The notes under the pieces are model-generated. The model did not search any database, had not been told where the DNA came from, and was given only the letters and a program-made list of their open reading frames with translations. From Candidatus Hydrogenedentota bacterium (GTDB lineage Bacteria > Hydrogenedentota > Hydrogenedentia > Hydrogenedentales > SLHB01), in the NCBI GenBank assembly GCA_007118235.1, contig SKRY01000423.1, positions 1-15,145 on the forward strand: a stretch of 15,145 nt of DNA, given 5' to 3'. A program made the translations under genes and the position numbers. This document shows, piece after piece, positions 8,649-14,676 of the stretch. The stretch's first letter is position 1; each line of letters starts with the position of its first letter.

Positions 8649-8676
8649 AAAAAAGAGTGGGTATCCACCCACTCTT
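8649..8676 (-). terminator. Intrinsic terminator / attenuator in the rimP leader
   Basis: Read on the minus strand, AAGAGTGGGT, a 4-nt loop and ACCCACTCTT form a perfect 10-bp stem (8676 to 8653), followed without a gap by a U run (six consecutive A on the plus strand, 8649-8654). This is a textbook Rho-independent terminator. It ends only 17 nt before the rimP GTG and about 25-45 nt downstream of the candidate promoter, so it most likely attenuates transcription into rimP-nusA-infB. No minus-strand gene is seen upstream that would need a terminator here. Confidence 0.75.
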
Positions 8677-8701
8677 GGTCGCGTCGGCAATCTCATTGCA
8701 T

Positions 8702-8731
8702 AATTTACCACAATATCCCCTCAACGTTCAA
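8702..8731 (-). promoter_or_regulatory. Candidate promoter of the rimP-nusA-infB operon
   Basis: On the minus strand, TTGAAC (8726-8731) and TAAATT (8702-8707) are separated by 18 nt; each matches the sigma70 consensus at four of six positions or better. The start point would be near 8695, leaving a leader of about 64 nt that contains the terminator hairpin. Other A/T-rich alternatives exist nearby, so confidence is moderate to low. Confidence 0.35.
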
Positions 8732-8922
8732 ACCCATTCAAAGCGAGGACGGCCCACGGCCGAACCGTTACGCGGGAAAAATGGGGCTTGGCGCCTCATG
8801 GCCTGCGTGGCTGGCCCGCGGCGCATGGAGAGGCGGCGGCCAGCGGACGCCGCTAAGCAGTATGCGCATTAACTTAACACATCCCTAATACGCGCCCTGC
8901 GGCGGCAGCCGTTGATTTGACC
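8732..8922. other. Gene-free divergent intergenic segment
   Basis: This is part of the 616-bp stretch without a gene between rimP and the oxidoreductase. No tRNA, open frame with a ribosome site or repeat family is recognisable. One GC hairpin, GCGGCG/CGCCGC around 8833-8853, lacks a T run on either side. The other parts of the gene-free stretch (rimP promoter and hairpin to the left, plus-strand promoter and leader to the right) are listed separately. Confidence 0.5.
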
Positions 8923-8953
8923 TTTACATTTGGCCAGCACGTTTCGGTATAAT
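8923..8953 (+). promoter_or_regulatory. Strong sigma70-type promoter of the oxidoreductase operon
   Basis: A perfect -10 box TATAAT (8948-8953) lies 19 nt after TTTACA (8923-8928), which matches the -35 consensus at five of six positions. Transcription would start near 8960, about 288 nt upstream of the oxidoreductase ATG. The only canonical promoter in the gene-free region on this strand. Confidence 0.6.
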
Positions 8954-8959
8954 GCCCGG

Positions 8960-9234
8960 CCAGACCGCATGGCGGTTTGGGTGCGCTCCCCGGAAGGGAG
9001 TTGTACCGTGCAAGGGCGGGCCATGCCCAGGGCGCGCTGACAGGGGGATTTCCGAGGAGAGGCGCATACCAAGCGGGGGGACACAGCTCCGGACGTTGCA
9101 AGCCTCGCGAGCTGGCGTTCAACAGTTTGGTCCCGTTCGCCTTTTCAGACCGATGCCCCACGCGCTCCTTGAGCTGCGCGCGCCTTGCGGCGGCGCACCA
9201 AATCAACATCGTTTTGTGGCAGGAGAAACAACAC
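8960..9234 (+). promoter_or_regulatory. Long structured 5' leader, possible cis-regulatory RNA or small RNA
   Basis: From the predicted start near 8960 to the ribosome site at 9235 there is no convincing gene. The leader opens with a 9-bp hairpin CCAGACCGC/GCGGTTTGG with a 3-nt loop (8960-8980, one G-U pair). A second hairpin CTCCC/GGGAG with loop CGGAA follows (about 8986-9000). CAGACCG recurs at 9146-9152 and could pair with CGGTTTG at 8973-8979, an alternative to the first hairpin closing a domain of about 190 nt. GGCGCGC (9031-9037) is complementary to GCGCGCC (9178-9184). A bulged hairpin GCGC-G-CGCC/GGCG-GCGC lies just before 9200. I recognise no known riboswitch, SRP RNA, tmRNA, RNase P RNA or 6S RNA motif. 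Confidence 0.3.
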
Positions 9235-9247
9235 AAGGAGACAACAG

Positions 9248-10387
9248 ATGGACCGAAAAGTGCGAATGGGTATTGTGGGGGGCGGATACGGCGCCTTTAT
9301 CGGGGCGGTGCATCGTATCGCCTGCCGTCTCGATGGGTACATCGAGCTGGTGTGCGGGGCTTTCGACGTAGACCCCAACAAGTCCAAGGAGTTTGGCAAG
9401 GAAGTGTTTCTTCCCAGCGACCGCGTCTACGGCACCTACAAGGAGATGATAGAGGCCGAGGCCAAGCTTCCGGAAGGCGAGCGGATGGACTTCGTATCCA
9501 TCGTCACGCCGAATCACGTGCATCATCCCGTGGCGATGGCGGCGCTCTCCAACGGATTTCACGTGGCGTGCGAGAAGCCAATGACCGTCAACGTGCAAGA
9601 AGCCAAGGAATTGCAGCAGAAGGTCCGGGAGACCGGCCTGCTCTTCCTGCTGACCCACACCTACACGGGCTATCCCATGGTTCAACACGCCCGCAAAATG
9701 GTGCAAGAAGGCCAGCTCGGCAAGATCCGCCGCATCGTGGTGGAGTATCCCCAGGGCTGGATGGCTCAACGCACGGAAGACACGGGCTGTCAACAGGCCT
9801 CGTGGCGCGTCGATCCCACCCAAGCGGGAGGCAGCTTCACCATGGGCGACATCGGCACCCACGCCGCCAACTTGGCCGAGACCATCTCCGGTTTGAAGAT
9901 TACCGAGATGTGCGCTGACCTCCACACCTACGTGTCCGGCCGGAAGCTCGACGACGACGGCAACATCCTACTGAAGTTCGAGGATGGGGCCACGGGACTG
10001 TTGTGGGCCAGCGGAATCGCCGTCGGCGAGGAGAACGGCCTGAACATCCGCATTTACGGGGAAAAGGGCGGACTCACCTGGCGCCAAGAGGAGCCGAACA
10101 CCCTTATCGCCGCGTGGCTGGATAAGCCCAAACAGATCCTTCGCACCGGTATCGACGAAGCGGACGACACCCGCGTGCCGCCGGGACACCCCGAGGGTTA
10201 CCTGGAAGCCTTCGCCAACCTCTACGTCCATTTCGCCAAGGCCATCGCCGACGTGAAGGCGGGCAAGAGCGCTTCGCCCCAGACCCACGGCTTCCCCAGC
10301 GTGGACGAAGGCGTGCGGGGCATGGCCTTCATCGAAGGCGCCGTCGAAAGCTCCAAGAAGCAATCGTGGATCAAGTTTCCCGTTTAG
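9248..10387 (+). CDS. Gfo/Idh/MocA-family NAD(P)-dependent oxidoreductase
   Basis: The 379-aa cytoplasmic protein has an N-terminal Rossmann fold with dinucleotide-binding loop GIVGGGYGAFIGAVHR (8-23). SIVTPNHVHHPVAMAAL (84-100) follows, then the family signature CEKP (108-111; Lys110 is the expected catalytic lysine). The C-terminal alpha/beta domain has GGSFTMGDIGTHAANL (194-209), with His205 in the usual catalytic position. Members oxidise or reduce sugars, inositols and sugar acids; the substrate cannot be read from the sequence. The ATG at 9248 has AAGGAG 7 nt upstream; an in-frame ATG at 9185 lacks this and adds an Arg-rich, non-family stretch. It is followed 75 bp later by a TIM-barrel isomerase, a pairing typical of sugar or polyol catabolism. 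Confidence 0.92.
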   Translation: MDRKVRMGIVGGGYGAFIGAVHRIACRLDGYIELVCGAFDVDPNKSKEFGKEVFLPSDRVYGTYKEMIEAEAKLPEGERMDFVSIVTPNHVHHPVAMAALSNGFHVACEKPMTVNVQEAKELQQKVRETGLLFLLTHTYTGYPMVQHARKMVQEGQLGKIRRIVVEYPQGWMAQRTEDTGCQQASWRVDPTQAGGSFTMGDIGTHAANLAETISGLKITEMCADLHTYVSGRKLDDDGNILLKFEDGATGLLWASGIAVGEENGLNIRIYGEKGGLTWRQEEPNTLIAAWLDKPKQILRTGIDEADDTRVPPGHPEGYLEAFANLYVHFAKAIADVKAGKSASPQTHGFPSVDEGVRGMAFIEGAVESSKKQSWIKFPV

Positions 10388-10462
10388 ATTCGCGCTCTGT
10401 GATTGCGCGTAATCGAATATGTTGAAGTGGAAGGAATACCAAACCAAAGAGGGAGAAGAATC

Positions 10463-11428
10463 ATGAAGCTCGGCTTATTCTTGGCCATGTTTGGGGACAA
10501 ATCGCTCAACGAAGTCCTCGAAACCATCCGCCCCCTGGGCTTGCAGACTGTTGAATTTGGTGTCGGCAACTATCCCGGCGCGCCACACCTCGCCGTCAAG
10601 GAACTGCTTGACTCCAAGCCCAAGCGCGACGAGCTTCTCGCCACGCTGAAGGGCGAGGGACTCGAGATCAGCGCCTTGAGCGCGCACGGCAACTGCCTCC
10701 ATCCGGACGAAGCCTTCGCCAAGGCCAACCAAGAAGTGCAGACCGACGCCATCAAGCTCGCTTCGTTGCTCGGCGTGAAGACGGTCAACGACTTCTCCGG
10801 CTGTCCAGGCTCGGACGAGAACGCCACCCGGCCGTGCTGGGTGACCTGCCCCTGGCCACCGGATTATCTCGAGACGCTGGATTGGCAGTGGAACGAGCGG
10901 GTCATCCCCTACTGGACGAGGCAGGCCAAGTTCGCCGCCGACCACGGCGTCAACATTGGCTTCGAGATGCACCCCGGCTTCGTCGTATACAACACGGAAA
11001 CGCTGCTTCGCATCCGCCGCGAATGCGGTAAGAGCTTGGGCGCGAACTTCGATCCGAGCCATCTGTGGTGGCAGGGCATGGATCCCATCAAGTGCATCCG
11101 CGAGATCGGCGGCGACGCCATGTTCCACGTCCACGCCAAGGACGCGTTGGTCTACGGCGTGAACTCGGACATCAACGGCGTGCTGGACACCAAGCACTAC
11201 GGCGAGGAGATCAAGCGGTCCTGGCTGTTCCGTTCGGTGGGCTACGGCCACGGGCTCGAATGGTGGAACGACTTCGCCTCGACCTTGCGCATGGTCGGCT
11301 ACGACGGCCCTGTGAGCATTGAGCACGAAGACAGCCTGATGACCTCCATGGAAGGCCTCACCAAGGCGATTGACCTGCTCAAGCAGGCCCTTATCTTCCA
11401 AGACAAGGGCGCCATCACCTGGGCCTAA
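10463..11428 (+). CDS. Sugar phosphate isomerase/epimerase-like TIM-barrel protein (AP endonuclease family 2 fold)
   Basis: The 321-aa protein starts MKLGLFLAMFGDKSLNEVLE and has the metal-site residues of xylose-isomerase-like TIM barrels: Glu168 and His170 in GFEMHP, Asp197 and His200 in NFDPSHL, His222/His224 in FHVHAKD and Glu287/Glu289 in SIEHED. Such proteins epimerise, isomerise or dehydrate sugars and inositols with a divalent metal; the exact reaction is unknown here. There is no signal peptide. The ATG at 10463 has AGGGAG 7 nt upstream; an upstream in-frame ATG at 10403 has no such site. It is probably cotranscribed with the preceding oxidoreductase and acts on the same substrate or its keto product (inference). 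A strong hairpin follows the stop. Confidence 0.9.
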   Translation: MKLGLFLAMFGDKSLNEVLETIRPLGLQTVEFGVGNYPGAPHLAVKELLDSKPKRDELLATLKGEGLEISALSAHGNCLHPDEAFAKANQEVQTDAIKLASLLGVKTVNDFSGCPGSDENATRPCWVTCPWPPDYLETLDWQWNERVIPYWTRQAKFAADHGVNIGFEMHPGFVVYNTETLLRIRRECGKSLGANFDPSHLWWQGMDPIKCIREIGGDAMFHVHAKDALVYGVNSDINGVLDTKHYGEEIKRSWLFRSVGYGHGLEWWNDFASTLRMVGYDGPVSIEHEDSLMTSMEGLTKAIDLLKQALIFQDKGAITWA

Positions 11429-11463
11429 TCCCCCCAGGCGCCAACGCCGCCCAGCGGCATCCC

Positions 11464-11508
11464 GCGGCCCGCCCTCTCCTTGTTTCGTGGTAGGGGGCGG
11501 GCCGCTTT
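11464..11508 (+). terminator. GC-rich hairpin terminator after the isomerase gene
   Basis: GCGGCCCGCCCTCT (11464-11477) and AGGGGGCGGGCCGC (11492-11505) form a 14-bp stem with one G-T pair and a 14-nt loop, followed by TTTGG. The stem is very strong but the T run is only three bases, so termination may be partial. It separates the sugar pair from the nadC operon. Confidence 0.6.
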
Positions 11509-11595
11509 GGTAGTCCCATGGAGCCACGTGTTTTCGGTCATACACTCGCCGCACCCGCCGTCCCCCACGCCCGTTCGCGCGGCCGCGGGACTTCG

Positions 11596-11604
11596 TGGTA
11601 CTAT
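11596..11604 (+). promoter_or_regulatory. Candidate extended -10 promoter of the nadC operon
   Basis: TGGTACTAT (11596-11604) is an extended -10 element with hexamer TACTAT, lying about 30 nt before the nadC ATG. A convincing -35 box is not seen (TTCGCG with 19-nt spacing is weak). The predicted leader is about 23 nt and holds the ribosome site. Confidence 0.4.
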
Positions 11605-11633
11605 GAAGCTTCAACCCTATCAAGGAGCTTCAT

Positions 11634-12476
11634 ATGCATCTGCATTGGGCGATTCAGCCACTCATTAGCCAAGCCCTCCAAGAAGATATTGGCCACGGCG
11701 ATTGGACTACCGAGGCCATTGTTCCGTCCGGCGCCCGGTGCGCGGTCACGTTGCGCGCGAAACAAGCCGGCGTGCTCAGCGGCATCGAGGTGTTCCGCGG
11801 CGTGTTTGAGCATCTCGGGGCGATTGCGGGCGGGTGGAAGGCGCAGTCCGATGGCAGCGCGTTTGCCGAGGGCGATGCCGTGGCCTCGTTCAAGGGCCAC
11901 ACGGCGGCGGTTTTGTCCGGCGAACGCGTCGCGCTCAATTTCGTCCAGCGGTTGTCGGGCGTCGCCACGCTGACGGCGCGTTTCGCGGAGGCCGTGGCGG
12001 ACACGCACGCGCGCATCTGTGACACGCGCAAGACCACCCCCCTCCTGCGCAGTCTGGAAAAGGCGGCCGTCGTTCACGGAGGGGGAGTGAATCACCGCTT
12101 TGCATTGTACGATGGAATCCTGATCAAGGAGAATCATATCACCGCCGCGGGCGGATTGGCCGAGGCCGTCCGCCGCGCCCGGGAGGCCGCCCCCCATCTC
12201 GCGCGGGTGGAAGTCGAGGTAACCACGCTGGAAGAACTGGAAACAGCGCTCGACTCCGGCGCGGAAGCGGTTCTGCTGGACAACATGGACCTGGAAACGC
12301 TTCGGGAAGCCTCGAATACGGCTCATGCCGCCGGCGTGTTGGTGGAGGCCAGCGGCAACATCACCCTGGACCGGGTCCGGGCCGTGGCGGAAACCGGAGT
12401 GGACCTGATATCGGTGGGCGCGCTCACCCATTCAGCGCCCGCCGTTGATCTATCGCTACTGATTCAAGATGAGTGA
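11634..12476 (+). CDS. nadC: Nicotinate-nucleotide pyrophosphorylase (carboxylating), quinolinate phosphoribosyltransferase
   Basis: The 280-aa enzyme makes nicotinate mononucleotide from quinolinate and PRPP, releasing CO2, in de novo NAD synthesis. Signatures in order: ALQEDIGHGDWTTE (14-27), GERVALNFVQRLSGVATLT (96-114), DTRKTTPLLR (130-139), GGGVNHRFALYDGILIKENH (149-168), VEVEVTTLEE, LLDNM (214-218), EASGNI (238-243) and GVDLISVGALTHS (255-267). The usual TPGLR is TPLLR here, a mild change. AAGGAG lies 6 nt before the ATG. No nadA or nadB is in the window. Its last 8 bp overlap birA, and it heads the nadC-birA-coaX cofactor cluster seen in many bacteria. Confidence 0.97.
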   Translation: MHLHWAIQPLISQALQEDIGHGDWTTEAIVPSGARCAVTLRAKQAGVLSGIEVFRGVFEHLGAIAGGWKAQSDGSAFAEGDAVASFKGHTAAVLSGERVALNFVQRLSGVATLTARFAEAVADTHARICDTRKTTPLLRSLEKAAVVHGGGVNHRFALYDGILIKENHITAAGGLAEAVRRAREAAPHLARVEVEVTTLEELETALDSGAEAVLLDNMDLETLREASNTAHAAGVLVEASGNITLDRVRAVAETGVDLISVGALTHSAPAVDLSLLIQDE

Positions 12477-13236
12477 GTATCCCCAGTGGGCGGCGGGAGT
12501 GTTGCCCCCCGCGAAAACCCGAATCGTGGGCCGGAAAGTGCTTGTCTACGCCTCCGTGGATTCCACGAACACCACGGCCCTGCGCGTGGGGGGCGATGGA
12601 ACAATCGTCCTTGCCGAGGAGCAGACCGCGGGCCGGGGCCGGCTTGGACGGCCGTGGCACAGTGCGGCGGGCCGCGGCGTGTGGGTGAGCGTGGCCTTCG
12701 AGGGATCGAGCGCCGGCCTCCCCTTCGCGGGGGCGCTGGCCGTGCGCGACGCCTTGGCGCCCCAGCTGCCCACGCGGATAAAGTGGCCCAACGACATCCT
12801 AGCCGAGGATGGCCGCAAGACCGCGGGGGTGCTGGTTGAACACCGGGGCGAAGTTTCCGCCGTGGGCATGGGCATCAACGTAACGCACCAAGACGCAGAC
12901 TTCCCGCCGGAGCTTCGCGGCGCCGCCACATCGGTTGAGATGATCACGGGGCAGCCCTGCGATCGCGGAGCCTTGCTCGCGGATTTGCTGGAGCAGCTCG
13001 ACCGCCGCGTCACGGCGTTGCGCAACGGCGGGTATGCGGCGATTCGCGAGGAATGGGCCGAGGCCTGTGACATCGTGGGACGCCGCGTGCGATACCGCGA
13101 CACCGTGGCCACGGTACAAGCGATAGATGGCATTGGCGCATTGGTGCTTGCGACGTCCGAGGGAAGCGAACGGCTGATGGTAAGCGAATCACGAGACATC
13201 CAACCCTTGCGGGAAATTGGCGAATGCTCCTTGTAA
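12469..13236 (+). CDS. birA: Biotin-[acetyl-CoA-carboxylase] ligase, catalytic (non-repressor) type
   Basis: The 255-aa enzyme activates biotin with ATP to biotinyl-AMP and attaches it to the biotin carrier protein. The catalytic domain shows SVDSTNTTA (29-37), the biotin-AMP loop GRGRLGRPW (55-63), KWPNDIL (105-111), KTAGVLVE (117-124) and GMGINV (133-138). The C-terminal SH3-like domain (about 205-255) includes RRVRYRDTVATVQAIDGIGALVL. The N-terminal winged-helix domain of group II BirA is absent, so it should not act as a biotin operon repressor. The ATG lies within the nadC 3' end (8-bp overlap) without a strong ribosome site, consistent with translational coupling. It overlaps coaX by 13 bp. 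Confidence 0.95.
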   Translation: MSEYPQWAAGVLPPAKTRIVGRKVLVYASVDSTNTTALRVGGDGTIVLAEEQTAGRGRLGRPWHSAAGRGVWVSVAFEGSSAGLPFAGALAVRDALAPQLPTRIKWPNDILAEDGRKTAGVLVEHRGEVSAVGMGINVTHQDADFPPELRGAATSVEMITGQPCDRGALLADLLEQLDRRVTALRNGGYAAIREEWAEACDIVGRRVRYRDTVATVQAIDGIGALVLATSEGSERLMVSESRDIQPLREIGECSL

Positions 13237-14006
13237 TCGACGCGGGCAACACACACACGGTTATCGGTCTCTACGAAAACGGCGGGCTGCGCGCCCATTG
13301 GCGCCTGTTCACCAACCATTACCGGACCGAGGACGAACTCCGCATTCTTCTGAGCGCGCTGTTCCAGCAAGAAGGCGTTCCCTCCTCCGAGATCATGGGG
13401 TGTTGTGTGTCGAGCGTGGCGCCAGCCATCGACGCCGCCCTGCTGGCGCTGAGCCGGGATGCATTCGGCGTCGAGCCCATTATGGTGGGACCCGGCGTTG
13501 AGACAGGGCTGGCCCTAGAGGTGGATAACCCGAAGGAAGTCGGCGCGGATCGCATCGTCAACGCGGTGGGCGCCCGCACTCAGTATGACGGCCCGCTCAT
13601 CATCGTGGATTTCGGCACGGCCATAACCTTCGATATCGTGTCGCACCGGGGTGAGTACCAGGGCGGATGCATCGTGCCGGGCATCCAGATCGCCGCCGAC
13701 GCCCTCTTCGAGCGATGCGCCAAACTGCCGCGCGTGGATATCGCCACGCCCGCGTCGGTCATTGGCAAGGACACGGTAAGCCACATCCAGGTGGGGCTCA
13801 CCTACGGCTACGCGGAACTTGTGGATGGTCTGCTCGGACGCATGGCGGTCGAGATGGGGACCTCGCCCACGGTAGTGGCCACGGGCGGGTATGCGGGGCT
13901 CATCGCGGATATCACGCAACGAATCGTTCACGTGGATCGCCTGTTGACCTTGAAGGGGCTCAAGAGCATTTACGAACGCAACGCCCCAGCCCAGGCCGCT
14001 GGATGA
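13224..14006 (+). CDS. coaX: Type III pantothenate kinase (CoaX)
   Basis: The 260-aa ASKHA-fold enzyme phosphorylates pantothenate, the first step of coenzyme A synthesis. The phosphate-1 loop is VIDAGNTHTVIG (4-15, Asp6). GADRIVNAVGA (107-117) holds the conserved Asp109. IVDFGTAITFDIVS (127-140) forms the second phosphate loop, followed by GGCIVPGIQIAADAL (147-161) and the adenosine-motif-like VVATGGYAGLI (217-227). Length is typical. This type is not feedback-inhibited by CoA and uses a monovalent cation (family knowledge). It overlaps the end of birA by 13 bp; birA-coaX neighbours or fusions are known elsewhere. Its TGA stop overlaps an ATG at 14003 that opens a mini-ORF leading to the next gene. 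Confidence 0.96.
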   Translation: MLLVIDAGNTHTVIGLYENGGLRAHWRLFTNHYRTEDELRILLSALFQQEGVPSSEIMGCCVSSVAPAIDAALLALSRDAFGVEPIMVGPGVETGLALEVDNPKEVGADRIVNAVGARTQYDGPLIIVDFGTAITFDIVSHRGEYQGGCIVPGIQIAADALFERCAKLPRVDIATPASVIGKDTVSHIQVGLTYGYAELVDGLLGRMAVEMGTSPTVVATGGYAGLIADITQRIVHVDRLLTLKGLKSIYERNAPAQAAG

Positions 14007-14056
14007 CCATGGCGTTACGGGAAGACGAGGAACATCCCGAAGCGGCCCGGACATGA
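14003..14056 (+). CDS. 17-codon bridging mini-ORF between coaX and lptC (possible coupling leader)
   Basis: An open frame encoding MTMALREDEEHPEAART starts at 14003, sharing ATGA with the coaX stop, and ends in TGA at 14054-14056, sharing ATGA with the start of the next gene. It thus fills the only gap in this operon with overlaps at both ends. No homology is recognisable and no strong ribosome site is seen, so it may be a coupling device or chance. Confidence 0.3.
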   Translation: MTMALREDEEHPEAART

Positions 14057-14676
14057 AGATCATGGCTATCCACAAACGAGCCCACTATCTGGTCATTCGG
14101 GAGGGGGCGGCCGCGATTCTGATGCTTACCCTGCTGGCGGCCGGCTGCTCTTCCCCGGAACCGCCGGAGACACCCTCGCCCGAAGACGCGGTGGAGGACC
14201 AGGGTGCGTTGCCTCGGGACGAGGAAGGCGCGATGGCGGGCGATATGACGCTGCGGCTCTTTGACGAACAGGCGGGACCCGAGGGAGCGCGGCATCCCCT
14301 CTTCACCATTACCTCCCCCTCTTTCTACGGCCACGGCGAGGGTCAATGGGGGTTCAACGAAGCCACGGCCATTATCCGGGAGCCCGGCGGCGATACCATC
14401 GAGATGCAGGCAGGCGCGGGCGAGCTGAACCAACAAACGCGCCGCGCCTTCTTGCATGATTCCGTGACCGTGACCGCGCGCGGCCTGCGCTTGGAGCTGG
14501 AAGAGTTGGAGTGGCTCAACGATGAAGGGATCGCCCGCTCCGATAAGCCGTTGGAGGTCGTTGTGGAATCCGGGAGAGTGCAAGCCGAAAGCATGGAGCT
14601 TCATCCCGCCGAGGACCGCCTTTACCTCAATAAGGTGCGGGGATCCCTGCGCCTCGGGAGTCTTGAACAGCCATGA
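14053..14676 (+). CDS. lptC: LptC-like lipoprotein, LPS transport periplasmic component
   Basis: The 207-aa protein has an N-terminal hydrophobic segment (about 19-31) ending in lipobox LAAGC with Cys32, so it is predicted to be a lipoprotein facing the periplasm. A Pro/Glu/Asp-rich spacer follows (about 35-62). The rest resembles the LptC/OstA beta-jellyroll: HPLFTITSPSFYG, AFLHDSVTVTARGLRLELEE, DKPLEVVVESGRVQAESMEL and LYLNKVRGSLRL. LptC links the inner-membrane LptBFG transporter to the LptA bridge. In proteobacteria it is held by a transmembrane helix, so a lipid anchor differs. The stop overlaps the next ATG (ATGA), and the next protein is LptA-like, supporting the call. The ATG at 14062 is an alternative start. 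Confidence 0.65.
   Translation: MKIMAIHKRAHYLVIREGAAAILMLTLLAAGCSSPEPPETPSPEDAVEDQGALPRDEEGAMAGDMTLRLFDEQAGPEGARHPLFTITSPSFYGHGEGQWGFNEATAIIREPGGDTIEMQAGAGELNQQTRRAFLHDSVTVTARGLRLELEELEWLNDEGIARSDKPLEVVVESGRVQAESMELHPAEDRLYLNKVRGSLRLGSLEQP

Noticed and set aside
8632..8724. 31-residue N-terminal extension of rimP (ATG at 8724)
   Set aside because: The extension is encoded by a perfect terminator hairpin and U run, lies partly over the candidate promoter, and is unlike RimP; GTG at 8631 has a ribosome site and gives the usual length.
8677..8950. Possible tRNA upstream of rimP, as metY in E. coli
   Set aside because: Neither strand shows a cloverleaf, a T-loop GTTCRANNC in the right place or a CCA end.
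8960..9153. 6S, SRP or tmRNA identity for the structured leader
   Set aside because: Length of about 190 nt and a possible closing stem recall 6S RNA, but no conserved 6S features are recognisable; the SRP GGAAGG-type loop context and the tmRNA tag/tRNA-like ends are absent.
8952..9371. 139-codon plus-strand frame starting in the oxidoreductase leader
   Set aside because: It overlaps the oxidoreductase in another frame, starts within the -10 box region of the promoter, has no ribosome site, and its Arg/Gly/Pro-rich product looks non-coding.
10475..11623. 382-codon open frame on the minus strand opposite the TIM-barrel gene
   Set aside because: It is antisense to a gene with a complete metal-binding site and a good ribosome site, and its own product resembles no family.
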